From: Cryptomeria japonica
Lineage: Eukaryota; Streptophyta; Pinopsida; Cupressales; Cupressaceae
Assembly: GCF_030272615.1 (NCBI RefSeq)
Contig: NC_081413.1
Coordinates: 562,908,510 to 562,972,509, forward strand
Reading direction: 5' to 3'
Length of the DNA: 64,000 nt
Shown: piece by piece, positions 34,526 to 47,066 of the stretch
How positions within the stretch are numbered: position 1 is the stretch's first letter
Layout: every line of letters begins with the position of its first letter
Position numbers and translations under genes: made by a program
The notes under the pieces: generated by a model
Told to the model about the DNA's origin: nothing
Seen by the model: the letters and a program-made list of their open reading frames with translations, nothing else
The model's database searches: none

Positions 34526-35654
34526 ACTACAAAAATTGTGAAGGTAACTGCAAATCTTGAATATTAATTATTATAGATTCAAGTCTCTCATTATTAATTT
34601 GTAACTTCAATAATTAATCTTTTTGTAATTTATATTTTTCAATTGTAGGTGTCGGAGCCCTTAGTTAGAGTTCTCCGCTTGGTAGATGGGGATCAAACTC
34701 GAATGGGATAGGTTTATGAGGCCATGGATAGGGCCAAGGAGTCTATCAAAAATTACTAGAAGGGTAATTTGTATTTTTCAATTGTAGGTGTCGATGCCCT
34801 TGGTTAGAGTTCTCCGCTTGGTAGATGGGGATCAAACCCCAATGGGGTATGTTTATGAGGCCATGGATAGGGCCAATGAGTCTATCAAAAATTACTAGAA
34901 GGGGGATAGACTCAAATTTGATCCCATCTGGAAAATTATTGATAAGAGGTGGAGCTGATAGTACTACCTCAACCCTCGTTTTAAGTTTGAGGATTCTTAC
35001 TCAGATCCTAATGGAGAGGTCATGGAGGGCCTCACTACATGCATTTAGAGGATGATACCTGAGGTTGAGGTGAGAGACCTCGTTGTGGCCGATCTCCAAA
35101 ATTATGAGGAAGCAAAGGGTAAGCTATTCTCTTCAAAGCTGGCCAGGAGAGGAAGAGCCACTCAAACCCCAGGTTTAATATTATTATTGGCCATTCGGAT
35201 TTTGGGGTCTAAAGTAATTGATATATTGATAAAATATGTTTTCACTTTTCACTTTGCTTTCTAACTTTTCAATATTTTCTTTTGTAGATGCTTGGTGGCA
35301 AAGTTGGGGTGGAAATACCCCAAATCTCAAAAATTTGCCCTCAGAATCTTATGTCAGCCTTCTAGTTCATCCAGTTTTGAGCGCAATTGGAGCTTGTTTG
35401 AGTCCATCCACACGAAGAAGAGGAGCAAGTTAGCTGAAAAATGCCTCAATGACCTTGTCTTTGTGCAATATAATCTTCGGTTGCACATAAGGAAGGTAGA
35501 GGAAGCACCAGATGGTCCAATTGATTTGGATGATATAGCTGCTTACAGTGATTGGACATTGCAGGAGCAGCCTCCATTGATTACAGAGAATGACATCAAT
35601 GATTGCAGAGGCAGGCTATGGAAGAGGAGGGGGGTGGGTTTGGTTTCACACTAG
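34526..35654 (+). pseudogene. hAT transposase, C-terminal part
   Basis: The frame resumes after copia C (TTKIVK). An intron (about 34543-34648, GTAACT...TTGTAG) leads to an exon with LVRVLRLVDGD and YEAMDRA. About 137 bp including the 3' splice site are duplicated in tandem (34625-34761 and 34762-34901). RFKFEDSYSD and CIxRMIPEVEVRD follow. A second intron (about 35171-35286) precedes AWWQSWGGNTPNL, a one-base frameshift, then the hAT dimerisation motif SSSFERNWSLFESIHTKKR (about 35371) and DLVFVQYNLRL. A Glu-rich tail follows. Clear hAT family, not functional as read. Confidence 0.85.
34625..34901. repeat. 137-bp tandem duplication including a splice acceptor
   Basis: Both copies hold ttcaattgtaggtgtcg and end in aaaaattactagaaggg. 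They differ at a few positions, including a stop present in one YEAMDRA exon copy. Confidence 0.85.
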
Positions 35655-36156
35655 ATGACATTGAGGAGAATGAGGAGGCATTGCCAGTACCACGAGCAGC
35701 TAGAGGTAGAGCTACATCCAGGATGGAGGACGAGCCACAACTTGAGCCAGTCATACCAAGGGAGGAGGGACAATCACACCCACAACAGACTTCTAGGACT
35801 AGACCCTCTAGTTCCACCTCTTCCCCTAGTTTTTACGAAAGCTGGGAAGAGGAAGATGTAATTGTATTGATGTATTTACTTTTAGTTTTACAAAAACTAT
35901 TTACTATTTTGCTTCCAGCCATCAGCATTCCTCATGGGGATGCGATTTTGTACCCATTTTGCGTTTAAATATATCTAGACTCAGGTTGTTTCTTTTGTGT
36001 TCTCATTTATTGACTCATTGGGTGCATCTTCTCATTGAATTTTGTAAAAAAATGCATTTCTAATTAAATTTAAGCAATTTTTTAAGTTCCCGAGTTTTTT
36101 GCCAAGTTTTTGCCGAGTTTGTGCCAATTTTTTTTTTCAGGCCTTGGCAAGTAGTC

Positions 36157-37153
36157 CAACTATGGTCATTACTTCCAGGGCATCGTCAAATTACATCAAC
36201 ATCCACATTTAGTGACAGACTAAGGTATATTAAATGTTGCTGTGTCTTCAATTTGTGTACCATTAAATCCAATCTAGGGATTTGGCAAAACATCAAATTT
36301 TCTCACTTAGCAAACTCACACAGGTATTCATCAAAACTTGCTTTGCAGATAGTTGTCCCAAATAGCAAGGTGGACAGGTCACGTTCATTAATAGTACACA
36401 AGTCAATTCCATGGACACAGATTGGATCCATGTGACAGGTTCATTTATGTTGGGACAGAGATCAGTTTTATAGGCGTAGAATAGACACATAGCAGAGAGT
36501 GGAATATCGGGCCATTTGTCAGAGTACATCACTCACAGATTTGATTACTGAGTTGCATTTTGGATCACTGCGAGTAGTCTTCAGAAGATTTCTTCTCACC
36601 ACATTTGAAGCTAAGTACACAAATCGTTTTAAAAAGAATATTTAATGCTGTTACTGTCTCAGATCTTTTATCTACGTTAATTTTGAATAACTTGCTTTAG
36701 TTATTCATTTATCCTAGATAACTTGGAAGATTGTGTTTTATTTTCTTGCAATACTATATACTATATAGACATGATGAAAAATTATAAATAGAAACATGAG
36801 GAGAAGATACTTCATGTGAAAATTAACACAAGTATAAATTGAAATTATAATATACATTCATTTACAGGAAACAATCGATTCAAAGGCACTCATGACAATT
36901 AGATTTCAGGTTTTAAGCTAAGAATCAGGAGGCAAGAATTAACGTTATTGAATTTACTAAAAAAGCATAGCCATTATTTTCTTTGTGTATGTGTCCACTA
37001 GAAGCAAGCAAACTTGAAGTGTCCTTGTAGGTTGCCTTTTTACTTTTCTTCGTTTGTAATTGATAAAATCTTATACCTACTAAAAACCCAAATAACTCTG
37101 GATAAAATGTGTGGTAATGAAAAAAGCATTTAATGTAATGACTTTATGCATAC
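36157..37153. other. 3' flank of the CCD1-like gene, no gene seen
   Basis: AT-rich, no frame of note. The expected short last CCD1 exon (about ten codons after the VTE of the last exon found) should lie here on the minus strand, but I could not identify it. Confidence 0.5.
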
Positions 37154-39541
37154 CTCTGTCACAAAGAAAGCATGAAACCCATATGGTACCCTTGCTGGAA
37201 GAGGAACAATTGCTATGGCCTTAGGAGACATCGTTCTTGCATCAATCACATTAACTTCCGATTTACTGTTATCATTACAAATAATTTGATTAGCAAACCC
37301 ATTCACATGATAGTGATTCTAGCTGTACAGCTATTCACATCTTTGCATATATGTATATGTATGTCTATATCTTCAGGTCCTGCTGTGTCAATCTAACAAT
37401 ACAAAGAGACTAAGTTATCTTCATCGCAATTATATGGGAACTACACATACCCTGTGTTCTCATCATGGACAAAGCATATCAAATAACCATCATCTTCATC
37501 TAAGTCCACACCAGATTCTCTTGGTACAAAGATAGCTTCAGAACCAAATCTTCCAGGCCCAAACTCAAAGATGCCCTTCACATTGCCTCCAACCTCAATT
37601 TGCTTTTTACCCACTTCCGGTTCAGCTTGGAGATCAAACTTAGCAACACCTTTCACCTTTGCCAATGAATCTAATATGGTTCCATACACAAAACGTTGCT
37701 TCCTATATGAATGGCCAAAATACAAAAGAAAAATATTGGTAATCTCTCTTAATGATAGGATTTGTACAGAAAAACCAAAGACTGTCCACCAGAATTCTTT
37801 GACCAGAGGAAGAAAATAAACATTTATCAAGCAACCTTGAAAACCTCAAAAGGTAGATATTCATGAATATGCAGAAATAACAGGGAAATTTACATGGCAA
37901 TCCAACCTTCTGTAGTTACAGTTTCACTGAGTAATTACCTTCCGATGTAATTTTCATTGATACGTGGAAAATCTACAGCAGATTCTGAAAGCTTCTTCTG
38001 TGAAGCATCTCCAGTCTTTAAATTGAATCGCATTTCATAGCTGACCCACAACAATGAGAAAATGAATATCTACATTGAATTTTTCCAAATTGTCTAACTG
38101 CATACAAGCGAAATCTGTGCATATTCAAAGGCCAGATATTCATAGCATTATCTGAACGTTCAGGAAAAACTGGCCAATAAGCATCAAATGATACTTGTAA
38201 ATCTTTCATTCAAAGACCACCGAAGAGAATGAACAACATACAATTCATTTGTGTAGTTTTTTAAATTTTCTTTGACAGGTCCTGCAGCCATTTCAAGATC
38301 TAAATCCAACAGGCGACATGTGTAAAGAATAATTTCATGACCCTCCTCCCATGCATTGGCTGAAACAATTGAAACAAGCATACAAACAGCATGAATAAAA
38401 TCGTAATTCCTCTAACCAGCTATAGAATTAAATTGATAGTTTTGATATAATTATGTACCTAAAAAAAAATATTGTAGCAGATTCAGGGGTACTGACAAAA
38501 GAAAAAAGGAATGCTGTACATGATTTTATGAAATAATCAAGTTTGTAGCTCTATGCAACCGGCGGAACGGGTCTTTTGCAACAGAACCATGACAACTTAA
38601 AAGAAGAGGATCTTTCAAGTTGTCTTTAGTGCATTACCATTGTGAAAAATGTAGCAGTTAGGAAGCTCAAACCAACGCATTTGAAGGTCATCTTTTGCAT
38701 ATCGGGGAAGTACTCCAAAACGAGCTTTCTTGGTTTGATCAAAAGTAAGAATAAGCTTTCCCTTCATCATATTCTGTAGAAGAAACACAAGTTGGAGTCT
38801 AAAGGTTTGAATCATTTACACGTCAATCTGAATTTCATACGAAATATATTAGTTCAGCTACATACAGGGAAGTGTTTCTAAACTGACGATTTTGAAATTT
38901 GTTTATACTTCAAATTCAAAAGTGATCTTATTGATCAAATATCATCCCGGAGTTACTTCTAATTTTGAAATTTCATTCATTGGACGTCGGGTTCCTTCCT
39001 TGCAACTGTTTTTGCCGTTTCACTTGAAACAGGTTTTTTCTTTTTTAATGTTGTATGCCTTCTTAATTGCTATCTGACATGAAAATAGTTTTAAACTAAA
39101 AAAATTGAAAGGTTTAGTCACCTTGGGGTTTATACATAAAGGAAGATCCATGAAAATTGCGTAGTTTTCAGTTATTGCAAAATCATGCATCATGACAGGT
39201 TCTGGAATCGTTATTGGAACTGGATCAAGCATGTAACCTTCCTTAGTGACAACATGGTATGTAACATAGGGAGCAGTGAATTGGTAGCCAAATGTAAACA
39301 TCTCTCCTGTAATCCAATTGAAACCAAAGGATCAAAGAAAGTTCCATCTGCTATTAAGTATCATTTATAATACGTACTATTGTCCAGAATTAGCCTAGCC
39401 ATGTACATTCTCACGTTTTGCTATACTTACCAGTAACAGGGTCAACCTTTGGATGTGCTGTAAAGGAGTGAGTTAATCTTTTATCGTAATCCATCAGCCC
39501 AAGTGTCTGTAGATCCCCATCTTCAAGTACTCTTAGCACAT
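37154..39541 (-). CDS. CCD1: CCD1-like carotenoid cleavage dioxygenase, 3' two-thirds (seven exons)
   Basis: Exons in gene order: 39431-39541, 39122-39304, 38638-38773, 38242-38359, 37939-38040, 37451-37702, 37154-37265, all with GT..AG borders and agreeing phases except the first junction. The four iron-binding His motifs of the family are present: [27 protein letters not shown] and [33 protein letters not shown] and [13 protein letters not shown] are diagnostic of plant CCD1, a cytosolic enzyme that cleaves carotenoids and apocarotenoids to volatiles. Roughly the first 190 residues and the last dozen are not found. No stop lies inside the exons. Introns are short (about 170-340 bp apart from the first transposon-rich gap). 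The junction of exons 39431 and 39122 is two bases short for the frame. Confidence 0.9.
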
Positions 39542-41934
39542 CTGTTATTAAAAGAGTTGAGCAATTTAGTCCATATCCTTAACCAGCATTGAATGTCATA
39601 AAGTTTTTGACATATGCTGGGAATGCTTCAATATCTGTGATATACAGTTGAAGTGCTTAACATTGAAAAATATAAATGACAAACAAATAAAAAACACTAA
39701 AAAACTATACTAATTTGCAAGCCTCTGGCATCTACTGGTCATTATTTTCAAATTTCAAATTTCTTTTGATTTATAGGAACCCAATTCATTCACTCAATGG
39801 TAAAGGAACTTTGATTTTCTATTTTCATATAGGGTAAACAATATAGCTAAGTTTAATATTGTATAATTTAAAAATGAAACACAATAACTCGCAACTTGAT
39901 TCAAATTCCTGCCTCAAGTCTTCAGGTGGAATATTTAAGATCATACTTTAGTGTTTGCGTGATAGATCAATTGCACATAACCAAGCAGTTTTTGGTGATA
40001 TATCTCAAGTTATTCAAGAGATTATCGGCATCTCTGATAAAAGTATATGTTGCTTTCTTGGTGTCAAAACAATATGTAATTCTTGTATTGGAACTGTATA
40101 CACATAAAAATGGCTATGAGCAATTAAATAAATATTTTATATTTATTTAATAATTATTCTTCTATTAAATAGTTAATTTGAAAAGATTATTTTATTTAAT
40201 TCATTTCGTACATTTCTATTAATTAATATTTTATTAATTAATTCATCTATACTATTCCTCTAATTAATTAAATATCTAATATTTAATTATCCTTCTAACC
40301 AAGTTAATTAAATATCTAATATTTAGTTATCTCCTTCAATCATTTAAATATCTAATATTTAATGGTTATTCTCCTATCCTATAGTCTCAAATATTAAATG
40401 ATTTCCTAAATTATTTAATCTTTCTTTTCCAACTCACCTTCCATCTCCACTTCATCTTCCCTTTTTCAACTCATCCAACATGTGGCTAAGGAAATTAATA
40501 TTTCTTCATCATTTATCTTCAACCTCCAAATTTAATGAATATTGTGTACGTACACATATTTCATAACCATCTTCTATATTTTCTCCAACACCCCCTACAT
40601 CTTAGAAGCACTTGAGTCCACTTGTCCGCTCATGCCCAAATCTTCTCCAACCATCCCTAGATTCCCTCAGTCGGCAACCCAGTCAAGGTGAGATAAGTGA
40701 CACTTGTCTTCTCCTTCCCCCTTTCTCTCAACCTTCACCTTTGCTCACAGCCATCCAAATCTATAGATCTGATCATGACCGTTGATCTAAGCCACATCAT
40801 CTCATCCTCTCAAGGTCTATAAAATCAAGAGCTTCAATTGTGAGAGAGTTAGATTTCAAGTACATTTTCAAGCAAATCATTTGTAAAACTTATGCATCTG
40901 TGAGTTTTAATCTTGAAGCAAATAGCAATTATCATATAGCATAATCATGTAGTATTGCATATCATAGCATCAGTTAACTATCAGTTATCAATCCATTCTT
41001 CATATGCCATCTTGGAAGCTATCAGTGCATTGTCTGAGAGCACACCATCTGCAACCAGGAACAGTGGAGTTAGGACACAATGAGACATAAACCATGAAAG
41101 TAATATCAGTATTTTTATTTCATATGTATTTCATGTAGTGTCATTGGTTGAGTTTGGATTTCTTGTAGCATTTTCATTGGTATTTTGTGAAACTAACTTG
41201 TTGCAGATAGCATTATGAGGATGAAATTCAAGTCGACACAGGAACTACAATCATTCTATTGATATGCTTTAATTTATTTGTAAGGTAAATATTATCAAGT
41301 CGCTTAGGAGATCTTGCAACTTAATAATAGTTAATCAGAGAAAAATCTAGATGACTTGTTCTAGTAGTTTCCTAGATAGTATCCATTCTTTTTTCTATAT
41401 AGATTTACCTTCTATGCATAAGGTAGCACTCTTAGTAGCAGTGTTTTGGGAGTCATCGGGATCTACCTAGGCTCTGCTTGCCAAGTTTGGGAGATTGGCT
41501 GCAAAGTCTCACGAGACTCTAGCCAAGTCTAGGAGAGTCCTAAGCATTACACTTGACCATGCATCAAACATAGAAAAAGTGAAAAAAAAAACATAAAAAA
41601 TCAATACTTTAATTTTATTTTATTTTCACCTATATCTCCTCCTCCACCCTAAAAGTAATTTCATTTCATTTCCATGCCAAAGGACAAGAAGAAAAAACAG
41701 TTTTGAGCCAAATTTGGATTGCACTATAGGGAAACCAGCAAGGAATTTGAGCAAAAATTGATTGTCGAATCACATTTGGGCAGGTTTGTAGATACTTTTG
41801 TTGCATCGAGAGGTGTCAGAAGAGCTCACTATTAATTTCAAGCTAGATTTAAGAGGTTTGTATTTTGAAGGTTTTTTTTTTAAAAACAGAAAGACATCAT
41901 TTTTCTTTTACAATTCCTCTTTTCTTTTTCTATT
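39542..41934. other. Upstream flank or intron of CCD1-like gene with LTR-like debris
   Basis: No CCD1 exon recognised. 40255-40370 holds three repeats with ttaaatatctaatatttaa words. 40690-40860 looks like a third LTR promoter: a gatctgatcatgaccgttgatc segment near the words agccat, then ctataaaatcaagagc (TATA). 41460-41560 has GAGACT/AGTCTC words reminiscent of hAT subterminal repeats. 41640-41830 resembles the 5' non-coding part of the hAT element by a gttgcatc word only. Confidence 0.4.
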
Positions 41935-42745
41935 TTATTTTAGTAGATCAAAAAACAAACCCAAAGTGTGTTTTTCAGCAAGAGCCTTTAAGTCTAAAAA
42001 ATTGTTGAAGACTTCAATTTTTTGCTGAAGGAAGTAGACACATGTGTACCTAGAGTAGTCATCTATGAAAGTGAGAAAATGTCTAGCCGTCATGAAATGG
42101 ATGGGAAAATTACCCCAAGATCCAAAACCTATGTAGCCCTTCATGATTTGCCTTTGTCAAATTTCTCTTTAGGATGATTCCCAAGGGTACAACCCTCACA
42201 AAGACCTTTAGAGAATCTAACTCTAAGCAACCCTGTGACCATATCTTGTTGCCTAAGTTGCTCAAGGTGGAGGTAGTTAAGGTAGCCAAACCACTCACCA
42301 TAATTTGCTAACTCTATCTGAACGAGTAAGCAATGTCATAGGAGAAACATCAAGTGAAAAGTGTGAGAAGGAGCATATCCTCACCTAGTGATCTATCCTT
42401 CCCAATGCTAGCAAATGGTTGCTATGCAACTCTCTAATCTCAACTAGGTCTAGAAAAAAATGATCCGTCGTTCCCTTCCTTATGTGGGTTATCTAATAAA
42501 TTGAGTAGAGATTACCTAAAAGTGAAGGTACACTTAGAACATTTGTGAATAAACCTTCAACTTCAATAGATCCTCTCCTTGCAATTGTTGTTGAAGTGTC
42601 ATCACCCAAAGTGATAGAAGACATTATGATGCTCTAAGGAAGAGAACTCGACCTATAAAAATCCCAAGTGGTGTGAGGCACCTGAGTGAATAATCCAAGA
42701 CAGAGCTAATGATGATGATGTAGTGGCAACTAAATCCTTGCCCTT
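41935..42745 (-). pseudogene. Copia D integrase and protease part
   Basis: Read on the minus strand: protease motif WIIHSGASHHL (about 42653-42700) with His for the catalytic Asp, then GAG-pre-integrase sequence with the FGYLNY and CEGCTLG zinc motif (42180-42290), then integrase HFLTFIDDYSRYTCVYF (about 42060). It ends near 41940 in T-rich DNA. The upstream gag part continues beyond the inserted solo LTR at 47933. RT is missing. Confidence 0.8.
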
Positions 42746-43186
42746 TGTTGTGACGTATTCACACATTGCCCCATTGCAAATGGGGACCCCTACTTTTTGC
42801 TTTCTAGGGTTTGTTTTTTGGTCTTTTAGGTTCTTGTCTATTAGCCTTTGCATTTTGAGAGTTGTCAGAGGGATCATTTGAATAGCAGGCTCTGCTTGAG
42901 TTGAGGGGGGTCGGTAGGTGGTCCAGGTCAGGGTTTCTTTGAAGGCCTTCCTTAGATCAAGTTTTTCTCTTGTTGCTAGGTTATGTCTTGTCTAAGTTTG
43001 AGGAAGTCAATGAAACTTTGTTAGTGAATATCATCTTTAGGGGATTGAGATTGATCCAATTGATGAATGATGAAGTTCTAGACATTGAGATGATGTGAGG
43101 TTGACCTATTTATCCTTTGTGGACGCCTTGGGCAAGCCTAGACTTGGAGAGTTTGATGAAAAGGTCAAGATTGAGCCTAGAAGTGT

Positions 43187-46100
43187 GAATTTCGCTCCTA
43201 ACCCTTCCAAAGGGCCGAAAGCGAAATCTTTGGAAAGACCTAATGAGCTCAAAAGGCATTGAATTGATATCACCTTGAAGGTGAATGGACCTGATTAAGA
43301 TGAAGGAATGATCTAACAACCAAGTCAGAGGGGAAAGTTGAGGGGAAAATGAGAACATTTAGCCCAATTCATGAATTTCGCTCTTGACCCTTCCAAAGGG
43401 TCCAGAGCGAAATTCTAGGATAGGTACTATCCTTCCAGGGGTACTTGGGAAAAATGGTTAAAATGTCCTTGCAATCCATTTTTTTGAGCCAGGAACTCCT
43501 CAAGGTGGTTTGTTAGAGGTAAGAGCAATGTGATTGAGGTAGAGGCTTGGATGTTTGAGTGATGTCTAAGGCAAATTCACTACTTTCGCTCCTGACCCTT
43601 CCAAAGGGTCCAGAGCGAATTTCCTTGGATCTTCTTTCCTGGTCCTAATTTGCATAAGAAACCTTGTCCTTATGGTGGTATGAAGAGAGCATTAATGTTT
43701 GCAACAAGGAGAAGTGATGAAAAGTGAGGAATTTGGACATGATTGCAAATTTCGCTCTTGACCCTTCCAAAGGGTCCAGAGCAAAATCCTCCTTATTGCT
43801 TATTTCTTCACTACGGACATCAAATGATATTCATGTATGGCAAGGAGAGGATTCAAGAAGATAAGTCAAAAGCATGATGAGTGAAGAAGGTAAAGAATTT
43901 GAGCATAAATGTGAATTTCACTCCTGACCCTTCTAAAGGGTCCAGAGCGAAATTTCACAAAGGACCTAAGATTTCACCTAAAGTCGTTGAATGGTTGGAT
44001 TGATTTGCAAGACTATGGAAGGAAATGGATCAAGGGTTGAGTCTAAGGCAAAGCCAAGTCAAATTTGAGATGAATTGAGCCTAGAATAAGAATTTTGCTC
44101 CTGACCTATCCAAAGGGTCCAGAGCGAATTCCTCCATAAGACATTCTACCTTGCCCAAAACCATGAACCAATCCTCTTACCAGGCATTGTTGAAGGCAAC
44201 GCACTTGTTTGGATAAGCAAAGTCAAGATTTGAGCCTAAGTGTGAATTTCGCTCCTAACCCTTCCAAAGGGTCCAAAGCGAAATTCTTGAATGACCTTAT
44301 TTTCTCACAAAACCTTTAAGTAAACGCCACTTTGAGAGAAGGATGACTTGATCATGATGATAGAAGAGGGTTTGAGAAGTTAGATCCAAGGCAAAAATGG
44401 CAGAAAAAGAGTGTGAAATGAGCTCAAAGATGAATTTCGCTCCTGACCCTTCCATAGGGTCTAGAGAAAAATTCCCATAACCTCTATTTTGCTCCTTGAT
44501 ATGACTAAATTTGTTGACTTCTAAGGCATGTTGGGAAGGCTTTGATGCATATCTGCCTTTGAAAGGTAGTTTGAGGCGATGAGGTGGTAAAAATCAACCT
44601 AGAACAAGAATTTCGCTCCTGACCCTTCCAAAGGGTCCAGAGTGAAATCCTCAACTTGACCCTCTATTTTGCCTAAAGCATTGAAAAGACCTTGTTTTGA
44701 GCTAAGTGGATGGCAAATTGACTTGATTGTGGTGAGGAGAGATGGGTTTGATCAAGTTTGAGGGTGAGTTGAGAGGAAGAAGTGTGAAATCAACCCAAAG
44801 TGTGAATTTCGCTCCTAGCCCTTCCAAAGGGTCCAGAGCGAAATTCTCCATAGACAATATTTTCTTCCTTGTTTTGACCAAAATCTTTCTTCCTTGGGCG
44901 TAATGGGGGTGGATTGATATGTTTTTGCCTTTTGAAGCGATTGAAAATGAAGGGGATGAAGGATTTTGTCCAAAACATGAATTTCGCTCCTGACCCTTCC
45001 AAAGGGTGCAAAGCGAAATTCCTCAAACCACCTTTTTTCTCCTTGGGTGAGGTCAAAACCTTGGTTCCTATAGCGTAGATGGAAGTGGAGTGATGTATTA
45101 TTGTCTTTTGAGGTGGATTGGAATTAATGAAATGAAGGATCAAGGTTAAAACTTGAATTTCGCTCCTGACCCTTCCAAAGGGTCTAGAGCGAAATTCTCA
45201 AAATCTCCTTTTTTCCTCCCGATTTTGTGTTGAGGCAAGCGTTGATGGGGGTGAATTGAACTTGAAGATACCCCTAGGTGTGCATTTGAATGAGTTGTGA
45301 TCACAAAAGGTAAAGATTTTGAGCTAAAACTTGAATTTTGCTCCTGACCCTTCCAAAGGGTCCAGAGTGAAATTCTAAATAGGTCATGTCCTTGGCCAAG
45401 GTCTAGAGCAAAATTCTAAATAGGTCCTGTCCTTGGCCAAGGTCCAGAGCGAAATTCTCTATAGGTCCTATCCTTGGCCATGGTCTAGAGCGAAATTCTT
45501 TATAGGTCCTATCCTTGGCCACGGTCTAGGGCGAAATCCTCCTTTCAGGCCTTCCTGGGGGTCGAATAAGTGTTGTCTTCATGAGAGAGCGATCCAAAGG
45601 TGTGAATCAAGGTAAAAAAAAGTAAGAGGAAGGAGGAATTCAACCTAAGGAAAGAATTTTGCTACTGACCCTTCCAAAGGGTCCAAAGCGAATTTCTTCA
45701 TGAGGCTCTATACCTTGCTCCAATCTACAAGCTAGCTCATTCCCAAGAAATTTCGAAGGCCAAAGACTTGTTTTTTAATGACTAAAAGGATGAAGGACGA
45801 AGCTAAGTGAGGGAAAACAAGCAAAGTATGAATTTCGCTCCTGACCCTTCCAAAGGGTCTAGAGTGAAATTCTCAAAATCCTCTAATTTGCTCATGTTTG
45901 AGATCAAGAGATGGATTCCTAAGGCATTGGTGGAGAGATGACTAATATGTACTTGCCTTGAGAAGCGATTTGGAGCAAGGGAGGGATGGAATTGTGTCTT
46001 AATTATGAATTTCGCTCCCAACCCTTCCAAAGGGTCCAAATCAAAATCCTAGGGTAGCCTAATTTCTCGCCAAAACCACTTTGAAATTGACATCACTTTG

Positions 46101-46235
46101 AGAATTGAGTAAGATTGAGATGAGGATAAGACATAAAAGCCAGGCTTAGAAGTGAGTTTGAAGGAAATGGTCAAGATTTGAGCAAAATAGCAAAAATCGC
46201 TCCTGACCCTTCCAAAGGGTCCAAAGCGAAATTTC
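43187..46235. repeat. Seventeen hairpin repeats at about 180-bp spacing
   Basis: Each repeat pairs ATTTCGCTC with GAGCGAAAT and inner GACCCTT with AAGGGTC around a cc loop. Copies stand near 43187, 43373, 43581, 43747, 43915, 44090, 44246, 44432, 44610, 44806, 44980, 45158, 45335, 45655, 45831, 46007 and 46196. Spacers are more diverged than the hairpins. 45398-45540 holds four short units of about 60 bp sharing gagcgaaattct and ccttggcca. Confidence 0.9.
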
Positions 46236-46973
46236 CTATAGGGCCTGTCCCTAGAGAGAATCCTAAGCGAATTCCATTTTGATGCCTTCTTATTAATAGT
46301 TTAAGGTAAGAAATGCTATGATCGGGATAAATATACCATGTGTACTTAACCATCTTTTGGTTTGTTTTGCAGATTGAGGAGGATCAAGCCAGGACAAGGA
46401 TGACCTATTCTAGTCCCACCATCATCAAGGACATTCCAAATGCATAAAGGAGGACTCAAGGTGTTTTAAAGTGTTGGAAGACTACAAGTGTTCAAGGAGT
46501 TGCAAGCTATCTCCAAAACCTTCATTTCGCCACACAAAGGAACCACACGATGACAGAGAAGAATGACCTTACCAACACTTCAAGGCGAGGTATGCTATCG
46601 GAGAAAGAAAACTTGACAGTAAGGAAGCCTCATCAAGCATATAGAGAATCAAGGAGTGCATCATTCATCGCATCAAGGACGAAGGAGGATCAACTAAATT
46701 TAATACAAAGGTACATTGAAGAAGCAAATAGTTTCAGAAGAGTTAATCAAAGTTAAGCTTCTCATCAAATATCAAGAGATACAAGCAAGTACCAGACAAG
46801 GTGGTGTCCTAGTCACTGTTTCTCTAACCAGATTGGTCCACCTCAACATGTTCAGATTCAATGTACCTGACTTACCGGTGATGGCACAAACTTCGAGGCA
46901 CCTACCCTTGTTTCCTATTAGCTCTCAAATATGAAATGTAATTTTATCATTGGCTAAGGGAGTTTGTTGTAAC

Positions 46974-47066
46974 AAACCCTAATTAGGGTTTTTCCATCTT
47001 GTAATCCTAGCCATTGATTGTAAATCAATCAGAGCCATTGAAATGTAAGGAGCTCCCTATATAAAG
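46974..47066 (+). promoter_or_regulatory. Solo LTR promoter: telo-box palindrome and TATA box
   Basis: AAACCCTAATTAGGGTTT at 46974-46991; TATATAAAG from 47058, 84 bp from palindrome start. Same arrangement as 3480-3570. Confidence 0.65.

Larger units (their letters stand above)
27267..36156 (+). mobile_element. hAT transposon split by copia C
   Basis: Candidate ends: CACTACTCACC at 27267 and, on the other strand, GACTACTTGCC at 36156. Flanking octamers cataaatg and caactatg agree at five of eight positions, so the ends are tentative. Subterminal actcggcgagt/gccgagt words occur at both ends (27277-27400 and 36085-36120), as in the smaller hAT element at 49954. Removing copia C leaves about 3.8 kb, a usual autonomous hAT size, with BED finger, DUF659-type and C-terminal dimerisation regions in order. 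Confidence 0.7.

Noticed and set aside
43187-46235. Regular repeats with spacers, reminiscent of a CRISPR array
   Set aside because: Units are about 180 bp, spacers are mutually similar, the context is a plant LTR and there are no cas genes.
44790-46353. Minus-strand frames with LDPLEGSGAKF repeats
   Set aside because: Translation of the hairpin array in the solo LTR.
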